NCBI GenBank assembly: GCA_964644045.1
Contig: CAZXUK010000031.1
Coordinates: forward strand, 1-9,967
DNA length: 9,967 nt
From: JAIOTG01 sp964644045
Lineage (GTDB): Bacteria; Patescibacteriota; Patescibacteriia; Patescibacteriales; JAGXOH01
Reading direction: 5' to 3'
The notes below the pieces were generated by a model. The model saw nothing but the letters and a program-made list of their open reading frames with translations, ran no database searches and had not been told where the DNA came from. Position 1 is the stretch's first letter; each line of letters starts with the position of its first letter. The translations under genes and the position numbers were made by a program. Below are positions 4,370-9,967 of this stretch, one piece after another.

Positions 4370-4398
4370 ATTATACTATTCGGTTCCAGGAAGGTCAA
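4370..4398 (-). promoter_or_regulatory. Promoter of lgt
   Basis: On the minus strand TTGACC (4398-4393), a 17-base spacer and a perfect TATAAT (4375-4370) give a near-consensus promoter. The leader to ATG 4353 would be about 10 bases. The -35 box directly abuts the -35 box of the divergent DUF72 promoter. Confidence 0.8.
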
Positions 4399-4428
4399 TT
4401 GCCTATTTCCGGATTATTTTGTTATACT
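4399..4428 (+). promoter_or_regulatory. Promoter of the DUF72 operon, near-leaderless
   Basis: TTGCCT (4399-4404), an 18-base spacer and TATACT (4423-4428) precede the ATG at 4439 by only 10 bases. The transcript would start about 3-4 bases before the start codon, leaving no room for a ribosome-binding site. Confidence 0.7.
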
Positions 4429-4438
4429 AAAAGTAGTT

Positions 4439-5194
4439 ATGAATTCCCCAAACAAAAAAATTTTTTACGTCGGTACTTCGGGCTGGTCTTATCAAGACTG
4501 GAAGGGGAAATTTTATCCCGAAAACATCAAGCAAACCGACTGGTTGGATTATTACAGTCAATATTTTGACACTGTGGAACTTAATGCCAGTTTTTATCAT
4601 CAAATTCGAGCCGAGACTTACGCTAATTGGCGGGAGCAGGTCAAGTCCGGGGATTTTCATTTTAGTGTCAAAATTTCCAAATATTTGACTCATATAAAAA
4701 AACTTAACAATTGTGAAGAGATTTGGAATAATTTTATTAAAAATGTTGATCATTTACAGGATAAATTGGGCCCTGTTTTGGTTCAGATTCCGGGCAATCT
4801 GAAAGCCAACTCCGAGAAATTGCGTAGTTTATTACAAGTTATCCCTCAAAAATACAAAATCGCCTTTGAGCCCCGAAATGAAACTTGGCTGAATGAGAAG
4901 ATATATAAAATAATGGAAGAATACAATTGCGGCTTGGTAATATCGGATACGCCGGAGTGGCCCACCGAGGAGAGGATTACTGCCGATTTTGTTTATTTGC
5001 GTCTTCACGGCCCCGAAGGTTTGTATGATTCCAAATATAATGATAAACAACTAAAGGAATGGGCGGACAAATTAAAAGATTGGGGTAAAAAAGTTAAGCG
5101 AATTTATGTTTATTTTAATAATGACAGCCACGGTTATGCCGTGGATAACGCTTTAAAATTAAAGGAATTTTTACATTATGAAAAAACATTCTGA
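4439..5194 (+). CDS. DUF72 family protein (YecE-like)
   Basis: This 251-residue protein belongs to the DUF72/YecE family, TIM-barrel proteins of unsettled biochemical role. Visible family landmarks are YVGTSGWSYQDWKGKFYP at 10-27, FDTVELNASFYH at 43-54, FHFSVKISKYLTH at 73-85, LVQIPGNL at 114-121, AFEPRNETW at 142-150, YLRLHGP at 186-192 and YVYFNNDSHGYAVDNA at 223-238. ATG 4439 is chosen over the upstream open frame because it matches the family start and sits just after the promoter's expected start site. The product is cytoplasmic. It overlaps the next small ORF by 17 bases and probably forms an operon with it and the YjbQ gene. Confidence 0.92.
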   Translation: MNSPNKKIFYVGTSGWSYQDWKGKFYPENIKQTDWLDYYSQYFDTVELNASFYHQIRAETYANWREQVKSGDFHFSVKISKYLTHIKKLNNCEEIWNNFIKNVDHLQDKLGPVLVQIPGNLKANSEKLRSLLQVIPQKYKIAFEPRNETWLNEKIYKIMEEYNCGLVISDTPEWPTEERITADFVYLRLHGPEGLYDSKYNDKQLKEWADKLKDWGKKVKRIYVYFNNDSHGYAVDNALKLKEFLHYEKTF

Positions 5195-5336
5195 TTTAGG
5201 AAAAAAATCGGGCAGAACCACTTTTAGGACCCCGGTCAGTGTTCGTAATTTGAGAAATCAGATGGTAAAAAGATGGAAACACACTTGGAATCGGGGAAAG
5301 AGCCGTTTTTTTCGCAACAAGAAAAATAACTCTTAA
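5178..5336 (+). CDS. Small, very basic protein of 52 residues, hypothetical
   Basis: ATG 5178 opens a 52-codon frame ending at TAA 5334-5336. The product starts MKKHSDLGKKSGRTT and ends FFRNKKNNS. About a third of its residues are Lys, Arg or His, against a single acidic residue, and it has two Trp in KRWKHTWNRG. The composition suggests nucleic-acid or ribosome binding, which is inference. The start lies 17 bases inside the end of the DUF72 gene, in another frame, and the stop is 9 bases before the YjbQ gene, the spacing expected of translationally coupled genes. There is no Shine-Dalgarno sequence. I do not recognise a family. Confidence 0.6.
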   Translation: MKKHSDLGKKSGRTTFRTPVSVRNLRNQMVKRWKHTWNRGKSRFFRNKKNNS

Positions 5337-5345
5337 GCAATTATT

Positions 5346-5750
5346 ATGAGGTTTAGAGTTTCCACTAAAGGGCATAATGACATGATAAACATTACCGATC
5401 AGGTGACTCAAGCTTTAAATGAAAGCGGAACTAAAGAAGGGGTAGCCCTGGTGTTTGTTAATGGTTCTACCGCAGCTATTACCTCTATTGAATACGAGCC
5501 GGGATTGGAGAAGGATATGGATGAACTTTTGGAAAAGTTCGCTCCTGAAGAGGCCGATTATGAACACCACAAAACTTGGGGCGACCACAACGGAGCCGCG
5601 CACCTTAAATCCGCCTTTATAGGCACTGATTTTAGCGTGCCCGTGGAAGAGGGGAGGCTGATTTTAGGAACTTGGCAGCAGATTGTTTTGTTGGATTTTG
5701 ATGAAAGGCCCAGGGAAAGAGAAATTATAGTTAAGTTTTTGGCCCAATAA
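5346..5750 (+). CDS. YjbQ / UPF0047 family protein (secondary thiamine-phosphate synthase family)
   Basis: This 134-residue protein matches the YjbQ/UPF0047 family in length and landmarks: VFVNGSTAAITSIEYEPG (37-53), DHNGAAHLKSAFIGTDFSVPV (80-100) and ILGTWQQIVLLDFDERPREREIIV (106-129). The histidines in this family are thought to bind a metal or substrate. E. coli YjbQ has weak thiamine-phosphate synthase activity, but the physiological role of the family is unclear and no thiamine gene is nearby. The start ATG 5346 lies 9 bases after the small basic ORF, so it is probably co-transcribed with DUF72. No clear terminator follows; the 48 bases up to the argS stop hold only A/T runs. Confidence 0.9.
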   Translation: MRFRVSTKGHNDMINITDQVTQALNESGTKEGVALVFVNGSTAAITSIEYEPGLEKDMDELLEKFAPEEADYEHHKTWGDHNGAAHLKSAFIGTDFSVPVEEGRLILGTWQQIVLLDFDERPREREIIVKFLAQ

Positions 5751-5798
5751 TATTTTTTAGTAAAAAGAAAAAAGGCAATCAAAGGAAAATAATTTAGC

Positions 5799-7577
5799 CT
5801 ACATCTCCTCCATTACTTCTATGGCTAATAAAGCCAGACCTTTTTTAATTATGGTTTGCGTGGCTTGTAAAAGTTTTAAGCGGGCTGTTTTAGTCTCTTC
5901 TTCCGCTTTTAACACCGGCACAGAGTGGTAGTAGTCATTGAATTTTTGCGCCAGCTCAAAAAGATATTTGGCTATCTCACTGGGATCATACTTTTTCCCC
6001 GCTTTTTCCACAATTTCCGGATAAAGGGCTAATTTAAATATCAGGTCTTGCTCCTTCTCCTCAGTCAATTTTTCCGGATTGTAAGAGCTTTTTTCTTCCC
6101 CTGATTTTTTAATAATACTATTGATGCGGGCAAAGGTGTATTGTATGTAAGCGGAAGTAAAACCTTCAAAACTTAAAGATTTATCAATATCAAAAGTAAT
6201 AATGTTTTGCGAGTTAACTTTAAGCATTTCAAATTTAATAGCTCCCAGTCCTATAATTTGGGCTTGAGAGATTATTTTCTCTCCTGCCCAGTCCGGGTGT
6301 CTTTGCTCTATTTCTTTTTTTGCTCTTTTTACCACTTCTTCTTTTAGCTCAGTATAGGTAATTACATTGCCGGAGCGGGAAGACATCATGCCTCCGGGGA
6401 GCTTAACAAAATCATAGCTTAGGTGAATCATTTTTTGTTCATATCCCATTAACTCCAAAATTTTGAATAATTGTTTAAAATATAATTCTTGGCGATTGTC
6501 CACCACATAAATGGATTTGTCCGGTTTATATTTTTTTAATTTGGTTTGGGCCAGGGGCAGATCAGCCACAGGATAGGTTTTAGTGCCGTCAGAGCGGATA
6601 AAAATAAGAACTCCCAGATTATATTTTTCCAAATTAGCGATTACGGCTCCTTGGCTTTTTTCCAAAATTCCTTTCGCCAGTAATTTGTTCACCATTTTCT
6701 CTCCTTTTTTTATTAAATCGCTTTCATAAAAGGTTTTTTCAAATTTTACCCCCAGATCCGCGTAAATTTTGGCAAATTCTTTTAAGCTCCACTCCCGGGT
6801 TTTCTGCCAAAGCTTGTATTCCTTGTTTTTGCGGCTTTCTATTTTTCGCATTATTTTTTTAATTTCCGCCTCTGCTTCCGGGTTGCCTTTGCTGGCCCGG
6901 GCGGCTTCAGAGTAGATTTTTCCCAAGGCAAAACCTTTTTTTTCTTGAGGTAGGCCGGCCAAAATTTGGGAAAAAGTTTTTTCTTCTTCCCCGTCTTTAA
7001 TAAAAGGTTTTAAAAGTTTTAACAGGTTTTCGTTTTTTTCTCCTTGGTATAGTTTTTGCAGGTACCAGATGGTTTTGGCTGTATGGATGCCGAAATCATT
7101 TAAATAAGATAAAGGAACGGCTTGTTGGTTATTGGCATTTAAGATCCTTTTTACCGCTTCTCCTAAACAAATATTGCGCAAGTGTCCCACATGATATTCT
7201 TTATGAGTGTTAACATTGGAATATTCTATTAAAATTTTTTCTTTTTTATCTTTTACCTCCGGATAGTGTTTATTTTCCAAAATAGCCTCTATTATTTGTT
7301 GAGTTAAAAAAGTTTTATTTAGGAAAAAATTTAGATAAGCTCCCGTATTTTCTATATGGGCGATATATTCCTCTGCCTTTAATTGTTTTTTTAGTTCTTC
7401 CGCAATTTGAGCCGGATTTTTCTTAAGGGTTTTGGCCAAATTAAAACAAGGGAGACTTAAATCTCCCATATTTTTCTCAGGCGGATAAACTATGGCCTCT
7501 TGGTTGACCAAATTTTTACCCAGATTTTGGTTAATAGCCTTAGCTATGTTTTTTTTTATTTGGCCTAAATTGTCCAT
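5799..7577 (-). CDS. argS: Arginyl-tRNA synthetase
   Basis: This class I aminoacyl-tRNA synthetase charges tRNA-Arg in the cytoplasm. The 592-residue product is full length. Residues 1-110 form the N-terminal Add-1 tRNA-binding domain, with NMGDLSLPCFNLAKTL typical of the family. The HIGH motif appears as HVGH at 129-132 within NTHKEYHVGHLRN. The degenerate KMSKS loop typical of ArgRS is MMSSRSGN at 397-404. The helical DALR anticodon-binding domain runs from about 475 (SAYIQYTFARINSIIKK) to the end, closing ALLAIEVMEEM. The start ATG 7577 is one base after the stop of the DUF389 gene, so the two are transcribed together and probably coupled in translation. No separate ribosome-binding site is seen. 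Confidence 0.96.
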   Translation of the reverse strand: MDNLGQIKKNIAKAINQNLGKNLVNQEAIVYPPEKNMGDLSLPCFNLAKTLKKNPAQIAEELKKQLKAEEYIAHIENTGAYLNFFLNKTFLTQQIIEAILENKHYPEVKDKKEKILIEYSNVNTHKEYHVGHLRNICLGEAVKRILNANNQQAVPLSYLNDFGIHTAKTIWYLQKLYQGEKNENLLKLLKPFIKDGEEEKTFSQILAGLPQEKKGFALGKIYSEAARASKGNPEAEAEIKKIMRKIESRKNKEYKLWQKTREWSLKEFAKIYADLGVKFEKTFYESDLIKKGEKMVNKLLAKGILEKSQGAVIANLEKYNLGVLIFIRSDGTKTYPVADLPLAQTKLKKYKPDKSIYVVDNRQELYFKQLFKILELMGYEQKMIHLSYDFVKLPGGMMSSRSGNVITYTELKEEVVKRAKKEIEQRHPDWAGEKIISQAQIIGLGAIKFEMLKVNSQNIITFDIDKSLSFEGFTSAYIQYTFARINSIIKKSGEEKSSYNPEKLTEEKEQDLIFKLALYPEIVEKAGKKYDPSEIAKYLFELAQKFNDYYHSVPVLKAEEETKTARLKLLQATQTIIKKGLALLAIEVMEEM

Positions 7578-7578
7578 A

Positions 7579-8289
7579 TTATTTTTTACCGTTTTCTTTT
7601 TGACTCTTTTTTTTATTCGCTTTCATTTGTTTTTCTTCTTGTTTTACTTCTTCCACTAATTTCTTTTTGGCTTTATAAAAATCCATTAAGGAAAAAATAA
7701 TCAGACTGGAAGCTATTACCCCCAAAGAGTTCAAAAGAAAAGTTTTTAGAGCATTAAGAGAGAGTCCCCACTCCAAGTGGGAGACAGCCAGTCCCACGGC
7801 CACCAAGGGCGGAATCAGGGTTACGGTAATGGCTATACCGGGTAGAGTTTCGTCCAGATTAGGTTTGGCCCAGGTATAGCTGGCAGCCAAACCGGCCACC
7901 AGAGAGACAAAAAAATTGAATAAAGAGGGCTCCATGATTTTAATTAAACTGATTTCTCCCATGGTTCCGGAGAAAAAAACTCCGGCCACAAAAGTAAGGG
8001 CCAACACCAAACCGAAAGAAGTGGCAAAAATTTTCAAAGATCTTAGTATTACTTTACCGTCATTTATCACTACCCCCAGAGCCAAAGCCAGTATAGGAGA
8101 GAGTATGGGAGCGACTACCATGCCCCCGATCACCAAAATAATATTATCAGCCATTAAACCCAGAGCCACGATCAAGGCGGAGAGGCAAACCAAAAAGTAA
8201 AAATCTCCATGAGGAGCGCTGGATTCCACAATATAAGTACAGAATTTATTTCGATCCGTTTGTTTTAGTTTGAAAATATTTTGAAACAT
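7579..8289 (-). CDS. DUF389 family membrane protein with Lys-rich tail
   Basis: This 236-residue integral membrane protein has about six hydrophobic segments, near 31-46, 50-74, 88-107, 122-140, 149-170 and 182-202. It carries DUF389 landmarks: GLMADNIILVIGGMVVAPILSPILALALGVV (44-74) and LPGIAITVTLIPPLVAVGLAV (149-169). The biochemical role of DUF389 proteins is not established. The last 35 residues are a charged, lysine-rich cytoplasmic-type tail (KAKKKLVEEVKQEEKQ and on). It lies first in an operon with argS, with one base between the genes. The functional link to argS is probably only transcriptional. Confidence 0.9.
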   Translation of the reverse strand: MFQNIFKLKQTDRNKFCTYIVESSAPHGDFYFLVCLSALIVALGLMADNIILVIGGMVVAPILSPILALALGVVINDGKVILRSLKIFATSFGLVLALTFVAGVFFSGTMGEISLIKIMEPSLFNFFVSLVAGLAASYTWAKPNLDETLPGIAITVTLIPPLVAVGLAVSHLEWGLSLNALKTFLLNSLGVIASSLIIFSLMDFYKAKKKLVEEVKQEEKQMKANKKKSQKENGKK

Positions 8290-8311
8290 TTTTTATTTAA
8301 TATTTTTTAAT

Positions 8312-8340
8312 ATTATATCCTATTTTTTTTAATTTGACAA
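8312..8340 (-). promoter_or_regulatory. Promoter of the DUF389-argS operon
   Basis: On the minus strand TTGTCA (8340-8335), a 17-base spacer and perfect TATAAT (8317-8312) lie upstream of ATG 8289. The leader would be about 15 bases of A/T with no Shine-Dalgarno sequence. Confidence 0.8.
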
Positions 8341-8359
8341 TTTGTGTATTAGTCTGCAC

Positions 8360-8388
8360 TTGAAAAACAGAGTTTTTTGTTTTATATT
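8360..8388 (+). promoter_or_regulatory. Promoter of the charged 305-residue protein
   Basis: TTGAAA (8360-8365), a 17-base spacer and TATATT (8383-8388) precede the gene. Transcription would start near 8395, leaving an A/T-rich leader of about 40 bases. It diverges from the DUF389-argS promoter 20 bases away. Confidence 0.65.
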
Positions 8389-8435
8389 AAAAATAGTTCG
8401 AATTAATCATTAAAATAATATTTAATTTAAAAAAT

Positions 8436-9353
8436 ATGCCTATTAATCCTGAAAACAAAAATGATAACAGTGATCGCGAGAATATATCTGGAGGGCCTCA
8501 ACAAAAAGCTGATCAAAGCGCTTCCCCGGGTAGTTTATTAGATTTTATACCAAATAAACATAAAAATCTTAAGCGTGTTTTGGAAGAAATGGGGGAAAAG
8601 GGGGATTTAAAATATTTTGAAGAATTGAAAAGAGAAGATTTTCTTCAGATGGTTCATAACGCTTCTAATAATTCTCGTGAAAAGAGTAAAATTAATTCTG
8701 ATGGGAATGAAAAAATACAACAGGAAACTTTTGAAGAAGAAATGAGAAAAGAACTTTTTAACGAGCTTTGTAAAATTGTTTCTAAGAAAATAAAGGAAAA
8801 AATTTTGGAAGGAAACAAAGAAGAAGCGAAAGATGATTCTAAAAAAGAAAGTAATTTTTCTCAAGAAACTAAAAATTTAGAAGAAAAAGATAAAAAAGAG
8901 TCGCAAGTGAAAGAGTTGGTAGAGTTGTTTCAGCTCCCGGAAAGAGTAATAAGATATATAATTGAAAAAAAAATATCTGAAGGAGAAGAGTCTTTAGCAG
9001 AAGAACAAGCTTCTAAACTTCCTCCTCAGATAGCAAAAAAAATAAGAGATAAAATAGGAAAAAGATCTGAAAAAGAGATTTTCCAGGAATTGGTGATTCC
9101 GGCCGTTAAAAAAGAATTAAATGAAAGAAAAGACAAAGAAGAAAAATTACGAGGATCGGATTTTGAGGATTTTATGAAAAAAAAGATTCTTGATAGGGGC
9201 GGAGGAGAAGATTTGTTTAAAATTAAAGAGGAGTTTATTAAAGAGAAATTTTCTTATCCTATGCAAAATATTGATCAATATGATATTAATGAATTGCAAC
9301 AAAATTTTGTTCAGCGTATTGATAATCAAAGTAGAGATAAGAAGGTAGGTTAA
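8436..9353 (+). CDS. Highly charged, helix-rich hypothetical protein
   Basis: I do not recognise a family for this 305-residue protein. It has no signal peptide or membrane segment. Residues 1-33 are polar and probably disordered (NPENKNDNSDRENISGGPQQ). The rest is dominated by Lys, Glu and Asp in helix-like stretches, with possible short domains at 34-75 (DFIPNKHKNLKRVLEEMGEKG...) and 157-235 (VKELVELFQLPERVIRYIIEKKI, KLPPQIAKKIRDKIGKRSEKE). A cytoplasmic structural or protein-binding role is possible but unsupported. The start ATG 8436 is the first in frame after the promoter. There is no Shine-Dalgarno sequence. It is monocistronic, ending at a bidirectional terminator shared with the convergent gene. 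Confidence 0.8.
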   Translation: MPINPENKNDNSDRENISGGPQQKADQSASPGSLLDFIPNKHKNLKRVLEEMGEKGDLKYFEELKREDFLQMVHNASNNSREKSKINSDGNEKIQQETFEEEMRKELFNELCKIVSKKIKEKILEGNKEEAKDDSKKESNFSQETKNLEEKDKKESQVKELVELFQLPERVIRYIIEKKISEGEESLAEEQASKLPPQIAKKIRDKIGKRSEKEIFQELVIPAVKKELNERKDKEEKLRGSDFEDFMKKKILDRGGGEDLFKIKEEFIKEKFSYPMQNIDQYDINELQQNFVQRIDNQSRDKKVG

Positions 9354-9367
9354 ATCAATATTTTGTT

Positions 9368-9403
9368 AAAAAACCGCTTTTTTGTTTGAAAAGCGGTTTT
9401 TTT
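9368..9403. terminator. Bidirectional terminator between the two charged-protein genes
   Basis: AAAAAACCGCTTTT (9368-9381) and AAAAGCGGTTTTTT (9389-9402) form a long perfect hairpin with a 7-base loop. It terminates the plus-strand gene ending at 9353. On the minus strand it begins right at the stop codon of the gene ending at 9402, so one element serves both convergent genes. Confidence 0.9.
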
Positions 9404-9797
9404 ATAGAGCCGAAGGGCTCTTTTTTTTCTTTTTTCTCTCTTGAGCTTTTCTGAGAGCAAAAAGATATATTTTTTTTAAAAGAATCTCTTCTTTTTCTGA
9501 AAAAATTTCGGATTCAATCTCGACAAAGGCGGTAGCCGCCATGAGATCGAGATCGTTTTTTCCCTCCTCTATTCTTTCTATCTCTTCAAGCATTTTTGCT
9601 TGAAGTTTTTTCCTCCATCCCTCCTCTGTGGAGGGAGGGGTATTTTTCAGTTTGTTGATGAATTCTTTCTTTTCTTCCAAGCTGAATTGGAGGTTCAAAT
9701 CCTCAATTGCCTCTATGAGAATTTCCCCCTGATTTTCTTTAATTACTTTGTGCTTGAGAAGATCCTTAACCAGGACCTCCCCCATGAAATTTCTCAT
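9402..9797 (-). CDS. Small charged helical hypothetical protein
   Basis: I do not recognise a family for this 131-residue protein. It starts MRNFMGEVLVKDLLKHK and is helix-rich throughout, with a Pro-Ser-Thr linker (NTPPSTEEGW) near residue 53 and a Lys-rich end (RKAQERKKKKKSPSAL). It has no signal peptide or membrane segment. ATG 9797 is chosen because AAGGAGGTGA on the minus strand, a perfect 10-base match to the usual 16S anti-Shine-Dalgarno, ends just before it. The upstream GTG at 9806 lies inside that site. Such a strong site is unusual here, where most genes have none. The stop overlaps the shared terminator. Confidence 0.8.
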   Translation of the reverse strand: MRNFMGEVLVKDLLKHKVIKENQGEILIEAIEDLNLQFSLEEKKEFINKLKNTPPSTEEGWRKKLQAKMLEEIERIEEGKNDLDLMAATAFVEIESEIFSEKEEILLKKIYLFALRKAQERKKKKKSPSAL

Positions 9798-9845
9798 TTT
9801 ACTCACCTCCTTTTTGTTAAAAGATCTTGGCTAATATTGTTTCAT

Positions 9846-9874
9846 ATCATATTTTTTAAAAAAAGTCAAGTCAA
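9846..9874 (-). promoter_or_regulatory. Promoter of the 9402-9797 gene (two overlapping versions)
   Basis: On the minus strand TTGACT (9874-9869) with a 17-base spacer to TATGAT (9851-9846) forms a good promoter. A second TTGACT (9869-9864) is placed 17 bases from TATGAA (9846-9841), so two registers five bases apart are possible. The leader is about 40 bases and carries the strong Shine-Dalgarno sequence. Confidence 0.65.
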
Positions 9875-9927
9875 ATCAAGAATTGTTGTTTTAATTTTAT
9901 CGGATAATTTTCCTGTGCCAGTGAAAT

Positions 9928-9967
9928 GATAATGTCCTACCCGGGGGAAATAGAAATGTCCTACCCA
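9928..9967 (-). repeat. Right-end tandem motif, inverted relative to left end
   Basis: On the minus strand GTAGGACATTTCTA lies at 9964-9951 and a degenerate copy, GTAGGACATTATC, at 9940-9928, with a 24-base period. Outward from the window both edges read GAAAT, then ATGTCCTAC, a spacer, then AGAAATGTCCTAC. The outermost bases CCCA give TGGG on the minus strand, which fits the TG...CA ends of many transposons. The 9875-9927 stretch just inside holds no gene. Confidence 0.6.

Noticed and set aside
7916..8200. Plus-strand open frame inside the DUF389 gene
   Set aside because: It is a shadow of a clear membrane-protein gene on the other strand, with no promoter or ribosome site.
9600..9929. 109-codon plus-strand open frame
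   Set aside because: It is antisense to the gene with the perfect Shine-Dalgarno and runs through that gene's promoter.

Overview
The window looks like a genome fragment from a Candidate Phyla Radiation (Patescibacteria, Parcubacteria-like) bacterium. It is AT-rich with short intergenic gaps. Most genes lack a Shine-Dalgarno sequence and have short A/T-rich leaders. The three real tRNA genes do not encode CCA. The first gene carries secreted modules that I associate with Parcubacteria: a WSK..PTYP..YYARVCEYLGGKC module and a C-terminal ITYSGATR tail. TGA is a normal stop here, which argues against the SR1/Gracilibacteria code. This assignment rests on recalled family knowledge, not on a search.

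Layout. 1-48 and 9928-9967 carry facing copies of a tandem GTAGGACATTTCTA-type motif, resembling multi-site IS21/IS481-type transposon ends. 123-1439 encodes a secreted repeat protein with its own promoter and terminator. 1511-1583 is tRNA-Val(CAC) and 1778-1851 is tRNA-Ala(CGC). 1677-3313 is a debris-rich island between tRNA-Ala and tRNA-Gly(TCC) (3301-3373, minus). The island holds three broken pieces of tRNA-Ala, two of them split by small GC-rich hairpins flanked by 3-4 base duplications. It also holds a broken 3' end of tRNA-Gly with its own hairpin, and two direct arrays of an 8-base periodic repeat that flank a two-gene, GC-richer cassette (2211-2907). The cassette has strong Shine-Dalgarno sites and its own terminator.

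The rest is ordinary housekeeping. lgt (minus, lipoprotein maturation) and a DUF72/YecE gene (plus) diverge from back-to-back promoters. The DUF72 gene overlaps a 52-codon very basic small ORF, which is followed by a YjbQ/UPF0047 gene. On the minus strand a DUF389 membrane protein and argS (arginyl-tRNA synthetase) form a one-base-spaced operon. Finally two highly charged proteins of unknown function (8436-9353 plus, 9402-9797 minus) converge on a shared bidirectional terminator.

The most unusual region is 1677-3313: tRNA-derived debris, inserted mini-hairpins, octanucleotide arrays and a foreign-looking cassette. One cassette gene may need a -1 frameshift at a GGGAAAG heptamer to be read from its only good ribosome-binding site. 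The pattern suggests repeated insertion and decay at a tRNA hotspot. No integrase or other defined mobility gene is present, so the mechanism is open.
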